In this document: positions 1 to 9,740 of the stretch, piece by piece
Layout: each line of letters begins with the position of its first letter
Position numbering within the stretch: the stretch's first letter is position 1
NCBI GenBank assembly: GCA_963580455.1
Contig: OY756964.1
Location: forward strand, 3,286,001 to 3,350,000
Direction of reading: 5' to 3'
Source of the DNA: Euonymus europaeus
Taxonomy: Eukaryota; Streptophyta; Magnoliopsida; Celastrales; Celastraceae
DNA: 64,000 bases
Translations under genes and position numbers: made by a program
The notes under the pieces: model-generated
The model's database searches: none
Seen by the model: only the letters and a program-made list of their open reading frames with translations
Told to the model about the DNA's origin: nothing

Positions 1-975
1 TCCACAGTAGAAGACATCCTCACTGGACTAGCAATACACACAAGAGGCTGGAAATCAGTTTATTGCAAGCCAAACCCGCCTGCATTCTTAGGCTGTGCAC
101 CATCAGGTGGACCTAGTTCAATGATTCAAATGAAGAGGTGGGCAACAGGTTTACTCGAAGTACTTGTACACAAAAATAGTCCAATTTTTGGCCTCCTCAA
201 TGGAAAGCTTCGGTTCAGGCAATGCTTAGGCTACATTTCCATACTTGTGTGGGTTTGCGCTCCATTTTCGAGGTCTGCTACGCAGCTCTGCCAGCGTATT
301 GCATAATCACAAACTCTAGTTTCCTGCCCAAGGTTAGTTGAGGACAAATTCCATTATTTCTACAATACGCCAACTATAATATTAACAATAACAAATTTGT
401 CAATGCAGGTTAAAGAACGAGCCATAAACATTCCAATTGCTCTTTTTGTGATTTACAACATATATACCCTGTTAGAGTACCGTCGAATCGGCTTGTCGAT
501 CCGTACATGGTGGAACAACCAGAGAATGGCTAAAATAAATTCAACAAGTGCATGGCTGCTTGGGTTTCTAAGTGCCATTCTAAAGATCATTGGATTATCT
601 GAGACGGTCTTTGAAGTTACGCAGAAAGACCAATATATTGATGGTGAAGATTTCAATGCTGGACGATTCACCTTTATTGAATCCCCAATTTTTGTACCAG
701 GGACAACCCTTGTGCTGCTGCAATTGACGGCAATGGGTCTGAGTTTGTTTGGGATGCAGCCACCAGAGGGTCATGGTGGGCAGGGTTCAGGGACAGGGGA
801 GTTTGTTTGTAGTTTACTTCTGTTGACATACTTTTGGCCATTTGTTAAGGGACTGTTTGGAAGAGGGAAATATGGGATTCCCTCATCAGTCTTAGTCAAG
901 TCATCTGCTTTGACATTATTGTTTGTGCACTTCAGCAGAAGTGCGTCATTTGGGAAATCTAATAAATGCTTGTGA
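1..975 (+). pseudogene. CslB cellulose synthase-like, copy 1, broken 3' part
   Basis: This is the last part of a CslB-type glycosyltransferase: the end of exon 8 (1-332) and exon 9 (409-975). It starts inside the TED region (reads STVED), contains the QMKRW product-site motif, and exon 9 encodes the C-terminal membrane helices. Against copy 2 there is a one-base deletion in a run of G at 251-253 (GGG for GGGG). It shifts the frame so that translation ends at 306, before the splice donor. The normal TAA stop after SFG is changed to AAA, so exon 9 would read six codons further. Both splice sites and the exon 9 frame are otherwise intact, and exon 9 differs from copy 2 by only 11 residues, so the damage is recent. 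The 5' part lies outside the window. A sequencing error in the G run cannot be excluded, but the lost stop is an independent defect. Confidence 0.82.
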
Positions 976-1600
976 AGGCGCGGTGAGAGGAAGGGGAGAA
1001 TGGGCTGGATGCATTCGTTTTGCGCCTTTTGGGCTCATGTACTGTGCTATTCGTATTTTTCTTATGTGGATTAAGGCCCATTGGATTCCATAAGCAATTC
1101 ATGGATTCGGAAAATCGACTTCGGCCCAAAATTTTCACTCTTTTATAATAAAGGCAAAATTGTAACAAAGTCTAGTTGATAGAACTTATTAAGCATGAGG
1201 TCATCTATAAAATCTTGTTTGTTATTAAGTCTAGTTTTAGTTTTTTTTTTGTAATTAACTGAATTGTTTTTTATTTAATTATGTTTTTGCCATTGATTTT
1301 TTTTTTAAAAAAAGGAAACCCGCATAAATTTATATTTTCATAATTTTAGCATCATTCTTCTTGCAACTTTGTAACTCCAGTCTTAAAGTTAATATTTATT
1401 CAATCAAACGCCATAACGGTATTTTTTTTAGGACTTCTTTGTGTTGTTTAGTCAATGACAATTGCTTGATGTCCTTGATTATTGTCTATAAGTTACAGCG
1501 ATATTGATCGTGCACCTTTTCCTTTTTGTTTTTTTCCATTTTTGTTTTTTATCCTTCACACAAGTAAAAAACGTATATATGTTAGTGAATTGTTTCAAAA

Positions 1601-1958
1601 AGTGATTTTTAGTTAAAAAATGTATATATGTTAGTGACATTGTAAGAATGAGCATACACTGGCAATGTCACAACATAGACAGTGACATTGACATATATAT
1701 TAGTGACATTGAATAAATGACCTATTTTAAATACATAAATACATAATAGATTCAGTGACCTGTTTTGAATACATAATATATTCAGAAATACAAAATAGAT
1801 TCAAAATACATAATAGATTCAGTGACCTGTTTTAAATAGTGAGTTTTAGTTAAAAAACGTATATATGTTAGTGACATTTGTAAGAATGAGCATGGACTGT
1901 CAATGTCACAACATAGACAGTGACATTGATAGATATGTTAGTGACATTGAATAAATGA
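1601..1958. repeat. Direct repeat of ~120 bp with GTGACATT motifs
   Basis: Positions 1601-1720 and 1838-1958 are near-identical. Both run from AGTGA-TTTTAGTTAAAAAA through GTATATATGTTAGTGACAT to TTAGTGACATTGAATAAATGA. A third, partial copy of the start lies at about 1565-1590. The 117-bp spacer has its own small duplication around ATAGATTCAGTGACCTGTTTT. Several GTGACATT octamers and their complements make short foldbacks. The source element was not identified. Confidence 0.75.
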
Positions 1959-2929
1959 GAAGAACCAAATAATAGGATTGAGTGACATAAGTAAATAAAT
2001 CTTAGTTCACTGAAATATGTCACTAACAAACTCATATAAAACAGTCATCGATGTAGCATGTGTATACTCATTACATTCAATGTTAAACAAAGGTCCGTAA
2101 TGAAGGTCAGTCATACCCTTTTTTAAACAATAACCAGCTTAAATCTTAATGAATCAATTTCAAAAAATAGTGACATTCAGAAAATTTTGAATATACATGG
2201 GACAAAATAAAATAACAGAGACAGAAAAAATTATATCAGTTTACATTGCTATTTCATATCAAATTAGGGTTCCAAAATACAATTAAATCTCCAATGTAGA
2301 TTGTAACTTGAAAATTTCTCAAAATAGTGTTATCTCATATAATTATGTAGATCTTAATAGCAAAACAAGGAAAAATAGTGACATTTTAACGCATTTTGGA
2401 AGTGATTTGAAGGCTTGAAACGAAAATAAACATACCTAAATTGAAGATGCGTGGGTCTTTGAAGATGTAATATGAAAGTCACTGGAATGAGTAACGAGAG
2501 AAGAAAGGTGAACAATTTGTAAATGTAACTGAAACGAATAAGAAAATAAAGAAACTATGCGATTCCGAAATCAGATTTGCTAAAATGAGACGAAATCTAA
2601 CCTTCTTTCTTCTAATGGCTGGAGATTTTGAGTAGTTGTGAAATCTCACCTTTGTTCTTTAATGTCACTGAATTGAATAATTAAAGAGACGGAAACGAAG
2701 AATCCGGTGATTGTAATTTTAGGGAAGAAGGAGATGAATAAATTTTTCTGATTCTGAAGTCGGAGTTGCCAAAATTGTTTGAAAGTTCTTTTTCGTTCAA
2801 GTAGTGACTTTAGAATGACAATTTTTGGATTGGAATCAAAAGAAATTTTTTTGGTAGACCTAAAGCCCAATAAATCCTAATATTTAGACCGGCCTGCGAT
2901 TGATCCTATAATAAAAAGGAAAAAGGGAA

Positions 2930-3225
2930 AAAATCCTGAGTATATTTGTTTTATTTTGTATGAGGATTCGCCAATTGAGTTCAAAAAAATAAATTTGTTT
3001 AATTTAAAACAGAGTTTGTGTGTAAATACAAAAAAAATTATTTGATTAAATTGTTCGGATCCTAACCTTTAATTGAATTATTACCCGATTTACTTGTTTA
3101 AATTTTAATCAATTTATATATAATTAATTAAATATGTTCAAAAATTTAAATCAATCTAAATCAAAAATATAAAAATATTTTATAAATACACGTGTTGTCG
3201 GACCCAAAATGGACTTATTTGTACC
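2930..3225. repeat. Dispersed AT-rich repeat, copy A (degenerate)
   Basis: This shares an ordered series of words with the repeats at 30715-31040, 38195-38465 and 40900-41235: TCGGATCCTAACC, then GAATTATTACCCGATTTACTTG, a run of AAATCAATCTAAATC words, and an ending like AATATTTTATAAATACACG. It is the most decayed copy and lacks a clear left end. No terminal inverted repeat or coding potential was seen. Confidence 0.55.
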
Positions 3226-3467
3226 CCAACTATGACTTATGAAGTGCTTTATGATGCTTTCTGGCCCTTTTACGTATACAGACTCGAAGAGGGCTTGAAA
3301 TTAACTGAAGAAAAGATCAATCTCAAAGCCGTTCACTGATGACTGGGGTACTTATGCCACAATGCTCATTTGAGTACTCAAACACCAAAACCAAGTCAAG
3401 CAAATACATTGCCGCCTAATCACGACTCTCATCGACTCAACAATACAAGCAGTCCATCAAACCCAAA

Positions 3468-4866
3468 ATGGAAAGCATCCTCTTTTACAACACTTTGATA
3501 AGAGCCCATTTTGACTTTGGACACACCAGACCCTTCACTTCTTCACTAGCATGCTCCATCACAAAGTCCCGCCCAACAATCACACCTTCCCTTGCCTATT
3601 CAGAACCCCGCCATCCTCACCTTCCTCGGCCTCCCTCGTTGGGTCATATCTTCTTACCCAAATCATCAGACGGGGTGTATCATGTGACCCTTTTATACAA
3701 ACTTCATTGCTCTGTCTTTATTCTGATATTGGTGGTACAATCAATGCACGCAAAGTGTTCGACGAAATTGCGTTCCCGTGTATTATTGAATTTAACGTAA
3801 TGTTTGATGCTTTTGGAAAGAATGGGGATATGGGTTCTGCTGTTTTTCTCTTTGAGACCATGGGGAAGAGAGATGTGGTTTCTTGGACGAGTGTTATAAA
3901 TGGGTTTGCGAGGAATGGCCACTTTGGTGAGGCCATTCGATTTTTTTAGAAGATGATATGGCTGAGGATGTAAAGGATTGTCTAGCCAAACCAAATGAAG
4001 CTACATATGTTAGTGTGCTATATTCCTGTGTTAAATTAGACAATGCAGGAGCTTTATTTTGAAAAGGAAATGCATGGATATATATGATCAGGAATAAGGT
4101 TGCTTTGACTGATTTCGTGGGGACGGCATTGATAGATTTATATGAAAAGTCTGGTCTTTTGGACACAGCCATCAAAGTTTTCTAGTATATGGTTGTCAAA
4201 GTTGCACTTGGAAATTGGAATGCAATAATTTCTTCTCTAGCTTGCAACAGTAGAGAGATCCAAACTTTTTAAGATATTTGAGAGTATGACAAGTAATGGG
4301 CTCCACCGAAATGAGGTTACTTTTTTGGTAGTCTTATTGCCTGTGCTCGTGCTAAATTGGTAGAGTTAGACTTGGAGTTATTTCAATCAATGTCCAGTGA
4401 ATTTGCATTGTTCCAGTAATGGAGCACTAATGGGTGTGTGGTGGGTCTTTTGGGCAGGGCAGGGCTACTGAGCGAGGCAAGTGAGTTAATAAGGAGAATG
4501 CCTTTTGAACCCGATGCTTCAGTTTTGGGAGCTCTATTGAGGGCTTGTAAGATTCATGGAGCCGTCATGCTTGGAAATGATGTAGGGAAAAGGATTCTAG
4601 AGCTGCAGCGCTTGCACTGTGGGCAATCTGTGGCATTATCACACATTAATGCTGGAGCGGATAGATGGGATCATGCTGCATATTTAAGGCAAGCAATGGC
4701 AAAATGTGGAATAAAAAGATTCCTGCCTACAGTTCGATCAATTCTTTGTAACTACGCGGGTTGGTTCCTGTTCGGTGGTCTCTTCTGTGGGATGATAGAT
4801 TGCTTGATACTCATCAATTTTGTTCTTAGAGGAGTTGAAGCAACCTCATCACTAAGCCAAAGGTTC
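3468..4866 (+). pseudogene. Pentatricopeptide repeat (PPR) protein, degenerate
   Basis: This is a relic of a PLS-class PPR gene with an E-type C terminus. PPR proteins are usually organellar RNA-binding factors. Recognisable pieces, spread over different frames: an N-terminal NTLIRAH segment; a repeat reading ARKVFDEI; RDVVSWTSVINGFARNGHF near 3870-3930; and the E-region GRAGLLSEASELIRRMP-EPDASVLGALLRACKIHG at 4450-4560. There is a frameshift near 3540-3555, a TAG at about 3947 straight after the VVSWTSV repeat, several further stops between 3990 and 4420, and a lost A near 4710 that shifts the C-terminal IPAYSSI-like end. It cannot make a PPR protein and is clearly decayed. Flanking DNA shows no link to the CslB genes. 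Confidence 0.85.
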
Positions 4867-4869
4867 TAA

Positions 4870-5815
4870 TCTTGATTAATATATTATGTACATATTAATA
4901 GTCGTTTGTTTTTTTCACTCCTCTGTTCATTTTCTTCCCATTCTTGCCCAAAAAAAGATTGCAGTCAGTCTTCGTTGTTGTATGTTGATGCTAGCTAAAA
5001 TTAATTCAAGAGGAATTCATGTATCTTATCCTAGAACTTGTGAGTTGTGTATATGCCCAGTCTTGGTAGTAGTGATGATATTGTATACTCTTCCAGTCAA
5101 TCACCTGGTTAACAAAATATATCAATAGCAAACGAATTGACTAAGAACTTTATGAACAAAAATAAAACTCCCTTTTATGGTTGCTTTAGTAAAAAAATGT
5201 CTTCTATTTTTGGATTAAGCAAGATGTTGAAAAAGAGATATTAACAGGAAGGGCTGTTGTATGTGGATGGTAACCTGGATTAAGCTGTTGCTCCTTTGAA
5301 ATTGTCTAGTAGCAATCATCACCCCTCTTATGTCACGTCTCACTTGACAGACAGAGTCACTTTTTTTTTGTCTTTTTCCTTCAATACTGGCAGCTAGTTT
5401 GGAAGTGGTCCTAAATCACAGTGCACCATGAGAAAATACAGAGATCGGTTGAGTGCCGTGGTTTTCATCTCCAAATTATTACCATATTCATTCATTCAAG
5501 ACCAGATGTGTGATGAAAGGTACATTCATGGGCAATATGTTTGTGGAAAATAAAGATTAACAACGTTTTAAGCTGAGATTGGCATTGCTCTCTTTTTCTT
5601 TTTTTTACCTCTTTATTTTTTAAACAGAAGAAAAAAACTTGGTGAAAATAAATGTGCTTCATTGCTTACATCTAATTACACGTACTATTACACATGGGAC
5701 TTTCACAATTATTGAATAACACTTGCAAATTCCAACAGATATGCTTATTTTATTGAAGAGGAATTCTGTGCCACAAATCATTGTTGCAATAATGCAAGTA
5801 GATGTCCAACAATAT
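4870..5815. other. Intergenic DNA upstream of CslB copy 2
   Basis: No gene recognised; open frames are short and low in complexity. The last ~95 bases before CslB copy 2 (from about 5816) align with the region upstream of copy 4, so the promoter-proximal segment was duplicated with the gene. Confidence 0.6.
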
Positions 5816-5818
5816 CTC

Positions 5819-5825
5819 TATACAT
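5819..5825 (+). promoter_or_regulatory. Degenerate TATA-like box of CslB copy 2
   Basis: CTCTATACATGGTCATGAAA, 97 bases before the ATG, aligns with CTCTATAAATGATCATGAAA upstream of copy 4. The copy 4 version has a good TATA box (TATAAAT); here it is TATACAT. The role is inferred from conservation and distance only. Confidence 0.4.
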
Positions 5826-5915
5826 GGTCATGAAACCATCCATAGAAAGAAAAGAAAAAATTCATGCTAATCTAGCAGAAGCACTTCTATCAACACCACT
5901 CTCCTCCTGCTTTGA

Positions 5916-8912
5916 ATGGCTCTCTCAAACTCTCCTCCTCTGTATGAGAAAATCCCTCTTAAGAACACTTTTCAAAGAGCCTTGGATGTCACAATCCTTT
6001 GCCTTCTCCTTTCACTCGTCATTTATCGTCTTCTCACTTTCAACAAGCATGGATTTGCTTGGTTTCTTGCTTTGGTATGTGAGTCATGGTTCACCTTCAT
6101 TTGGTTTCTCGGGTTGAACATCAAATGGAGTCCTGTGGTATGCAAAACATATCCCAAATACCTTCTACAGGGGTAAGAAACATGTCACCCTACGTTATGT
6201 ATATATATATATATATATAGACACAAACACACAGTGATATTATGCCCTGACTAATTCATTGTCCATGATTTTCTTGACAGGTTGCAAGATCTTCCTCCGG
6301 TAGATATGTTTGTTACAACTACAGAGCCACTTCTTGAACCTCCATTACTCACTATAAACACCGTACTTTCATTGTTGGCTGTTGATTATCCAGCTCACAA
6401 GCTAGCTTGCTATGTATCCGATGATGGTTGCTCTCCTCTTACTTATTACTCTCTCATTGAAGCATCCAAGTTTGCTAAGATTTGGATTCCATTCTGTAAG
6501 AGATATAGTGTCCAAGTTCGAGCTCCCTTTCTATACTTCTTCAAAGATCGGTCCCACTCTCTTGACTGTTCGCTTGAATTCCAACTGGAATGGAAAACAA
6601 TGAAGGTAAAGTATGAGCAAAGACAAGGTGATGATTTCAGGTATGCTTGCAGTTACTTTTAGAAGATTTAATTGTTTGTATTCATCATTACAGGATGAGT
6701 ATGAGAAGCTCAGTAGAAAAATCAACGATGCTGCTCAGAAATCAGTCCCTTGTGATCTAACCGGGGAATTCGTTGATTTCTCCAATACAGAACGTAGCAA
6801 TCATCCAACAATAATCAAGGTATATATAATCTTGATGAGGTTTTGTATAATTAAACATGACAATGATTAGTTTATCGTCAACCGAAACTCTGTAGGTGAT
6901 ATGGGAGAACAAAGGTCTTTCTGATGGATTACCACACTTGATTTATATTTCAAGGCAAAAGCTGTTGAAACATCCACACCATTACAAAGCAGGAGCCATG
7001 AACGTACTAGTAAGTGCCCCTTTATGCCACTCAAGCTTCAATGGTAGTATTTGTTTAAATAATAAACCAAATGCTTATTTCCTTCTATTTCCCTTTGCTT
7101 GATGATCAAACAGACTAGAGTCTCTGGTTTGATGACAAATGCTCCTTTCATTCTGAACTTGGACTGTGATATGTATGTCAACAATCCCCAAGTTGTTCAT
7201 CATGCGATGTGTATTCTACTAGGTTCTGTGGATGAAAGAGAATCCGGATTTGTACAGTTTCCACAAATGTTCTATGATGGAATAAAGGATGACCCATTTG
7301 GAAATCACTATACAGCTTTGCAGGAAGTATGCTATTTTTCACTTAGACAAGCCATAATATTTTAGCTAATAGGTTAACCTTTTAGGTTGAGATGGTAAGC
7401 ATATTATAGGTATCAGAATTACTGACTAAAACAACATCATTTTCTGTCAAGCATTTAGGGCATGGACTGGGGGGAATACAAGGACCTATCTACTGTGGAA
7501 CGAACTGCTTCCATCGACGAAAAATTATATATGGTCAATCACCGAATGATGGAACGAGTGAAAGAAGAAATTTTCCATCAGTTAAAGGTATGTTAATAAA
7601 GTAAATTTCTGTTGCAATAAGCAGATAAAAGCTACAACAACTATTTTCTTCTGTCCTGAATATTATGAACTTTGCAGGAGAACTAGATGTGATTGAATTA
7701 CATAAAATATTCGGAAAGTCAAAGGAGCTTGTCAAATTAGCAGCTACTGCATTAAGTAGCGAGACAGGCAATCCAAGCAATCCATTGAACACTCTCGAGG
7801 CAGCACACCAAGTTGCAAATTGTGACTATGAGTATGGAACCGGCTGGGGTAGTAAGGTTGGGAGGAAGCTCATATGCAGGTTAAAAAAATTGTTGATTAA
7901 TTCTTCTGCTACCATTAATGACTACAATGTTTGTAGGTTGGTTGGCTCTATGGATGCACAGCAGAAGACATCCTCACTGGACTAGCGATACACACAAGAG
8001 GCTGGAAATCAGTGTATTGCAAGCCCAACCTGTCGGCATTCTTAGGCTGTGCACCATCAGGTGGACCTAGTTCGTTGATTCAAATGAAGAGGTGGGCGAC
8101 AGGTTTACTCGAAGTACTTGTACACAAAAATAGTCCAATTTTTGGGCTCCTCTATGGAAAGCTTCGGTTCAGGCAATGCTTGGGCTACATTTCCTTACTT
8201 GTGTGGGGTTTGCGCTCCATTTTCGAGGTCTGCTACGCAGCTCTGCCAGCGTATTGCATAATCACAAACTCTAGTTTCCTGCCCAAGGTTAGTTGAGGAC
8301 AAATTCCATTATTTCTACAATACGCCAACTATAATATTAACAATAACAAATTCGTCAATGCAGGTTAAGGAACGAGCCATAAACATTCCCATTGCTCTTT
8401 TTGTGATTTACAACATATATACCCTGTCAGAGTACCGTCGAATCGGCTTGTCGATCCGTGCATGGTGGAACAACCAGAGAATGGCTAAAATAAATTCAAC
8501 AAGTGCATGGCTGCTTGGGTTTCTAAGTGCCATTCTAAAGATCATTGGATTATCTGAGACGGTCTTTGAAGTTACACAGAAAGACCAATATATTGATGGT
8601 GAAGATGTCAATGCTGGACGATTCACCTTTATTGAATCCCCAATTTTTGTACCAGGGACAACCCTTGTGCTGCTGCAATTGACGGCAATGGGTCTGGGTT
8701 TCTTTGGGATGCAGCCACCAGAGGGTCATGGTGGACAGGGTTCAGGGACAGGGGAGTTTGTTTGTGGTTTACTTGTGTTGACATACTTTTGGCCATTTTT
8801 TAAGGGACTGTTTGGAAGAGGGAAATATGGGATTCCGTCATCAATATTAGTCAAGTCATCTGCTTTGACATTATTGTTTGTGCTCTTCAGCAGAACAGCG
8901 TCATTTGGGTAA
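5916..8912 (+). CDS. Cellulose synthase-like protein B, copy 2 (intact)
   Basis: This is a family-2 processive glycosyltransferase of the CslB type, an integral Golgi or plasma-membrane protein thought to polymerise a cell-wall beta-glycan; the product of CslB is not settled. Nine exons join in phase: 5916-6172, 6281-6605, 6694-6819, 6896-7009, 7114-7326, 7452-7587, 7678-7856, 7937-8287, 8364-8912, giving 749 aa, normal for CslB. Two N-terminal membrane helices lie at about 20-75. The catalytic Asp motifs are DDG (133-135), DCD (291-293) and, where the family has TED, here AED (Asp461); QMKRW is at 499-503. The last ~180 residues hold the membrane-helix bundle. All splice sites are canonical. 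The start is set by [12 protein letters not shown], shared with copy 4. It is the central member of a four-copy cluster. The change from Thr to Ala in TED and Cys457 (Ser in the others) are unusual. CslH or CslG are less likely, given the local gene order. Confidence 0.9.
6200..6219. repeat. (TA)n microsatellite in intron 1 of CslB copy 2
   Basis: About ten TA units follow TACGTTATG in intron 1. The same point in copy 4 carries a (GA)n/(TC)n run instead. Confidence 0.9.
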
Positions 8913-9066
8913 TCTCATCAATGCTTGTGAAAGCGGGGTGGAGACGGGAGAGGAAGGGGAGAATGGGTTGGATGCATTTGTTTTGGGCCTTTTGGGCTCA
9001 TTTTCCGGAGTATTTTGTATTATTGAATATTTTTGTGATTATAATGTTAGAATATAGTTGACTTTG

Positions 9067-9740
9067 AAAAGCAAAAGTTCACACAGTCAACCCTCTCTTT
9101 CTCTCTCTCTCTCCCCCCATTTCTCTTTGCTCTCAAAATTCCGAACCAGTTTTGGGGAGGGGAGGAGCTGTCGGTCTCCTCCCCCTCCCTCACCGACTCT
9201 TCTTTCTTCCATCTGTTCCATTTTTTCTTCTTTTCACTTTCTCTTTTTCTCCTAGTGACCCATCGCTTCCCATTTCTTTCCCTCCATCTTCCTCTCCTCT
9301 TTTCCCTACCCCTCTCCTATTGTTGTGTTTGATTTTTCTTTTCACATCATGTTATCAATAAAATGGAGGAAGAGCTTCCTTGGATCTCTGCAGATCATAT
9401 GTATTGGTGGCGGGAAGTGCAGATCTGACATCCTTTTTTTCAGATCTGGATTTGGGCTGTTCTTATGGTATCCATGCGGCTGTCGGCGCCCATCTTGTTG
9501 TGTAGTACCCATAGCGTGGTAGCAGTGTCTAGATCTGGCCTTTGTAGACTTTGTGTTGATGTTGATCATGTATTTTCGCCTTTAATATTATCTTTTGTGG
9601 TTTTCTTTGGTTGTTTTTTCTTTCCTGTTGCGGTTGTTGTCTCTCCTTCGGGAGTTGGTTCTCCTTCGGGAGTGTTCTCTCCTTCGGGAGCTTTTTAATA
9701 TTATTGTTATTTTCTCAAAAAAAATGAAAAAGCAAAAGTT
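9067..9740 (+). mobile_element. Small retroposon with poly(A) tail and 13-bp target-site duplication
   Basis: The 13-mer AAAAGCAAAAGTT occurs at 9067-9079 and 9728-9740. Between them lies ~650 bp that begins with a strongly pyrimidine-rich stretch (CT runs, 9095-9350), contains short unrelated open frames, and ends in an A-run just before the second 13-mer. A 3' A-tail and a flanking direct repeat are the marks of LINE-type reverse transcription, so this is a SINE-like element, a 5'-truncated LINE or a retrocopied non-coding transcript, inserted in + orientation downstream of CslB copy 2. No reverse transcriptase frame is present. Three CTCC-TTCG-GGAG hairpins lie near its 3' end. Confidence 0.65.
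9643..9690 (+). repeat. Three tandem UUCG-loop hairpins
   Basis: CTCCTTCGGGAG occurs at 9643-9654, 9661-9672 and 9679-9690, spaced exactly 18 bases apart and followed by CTTTTT. As RNA each forms a four-pair stem closed by a UUCG tetraloop, an exceptionally stable loop class. They are inside the retroposon, near its A-tail. Confidence 0.85.

Larger units (their letters stand above)
976..3467. other. AT-rich intergenic DNA between CslB copy 1 and the PPR remnant
   Basis: No gene is visible. The first ~63 bases (to about 1038) are still homologous to the 3' flank of CslB copy 2. From 1470 to 2880 the DNA carries many copies of the octamer GTGACATT and a duplicated 120-bp block. From about 2930 to 3225 it holds one copy of the window's dispersed AT-rich repeat. 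Short open frames here show no recognisable protein similarity. Confidence 0.7.

Noticed and set aside
397..408. In-frame ATG before exon 9 of CslB copy 1 as a new start codon
   Set aside because: It lies inside the intron next to the CAATGCAG acceptor shared with copy 2; the ATG is a by-product of the splice site.
2646..2870. 74-codon minus-strand frame
   Set aside because: Low-complexity Lys/Phe/Ile composition from AT-rich repeat DNA, without family resemblance.
9058..9698. Open frames rich in Ser/Pro/Phe in the CT-rich region
   Set aside because: They are translations of pyrimidine runs inside the retroposon, in several overlapping frames, with no protein signature.
9661..9700. Rho-independent terminator (hairpin followed by CTTTTT)
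   Set aside because: It resembles a bacterial terminator, but the context is plant nuclear DNA inside a retroposon.
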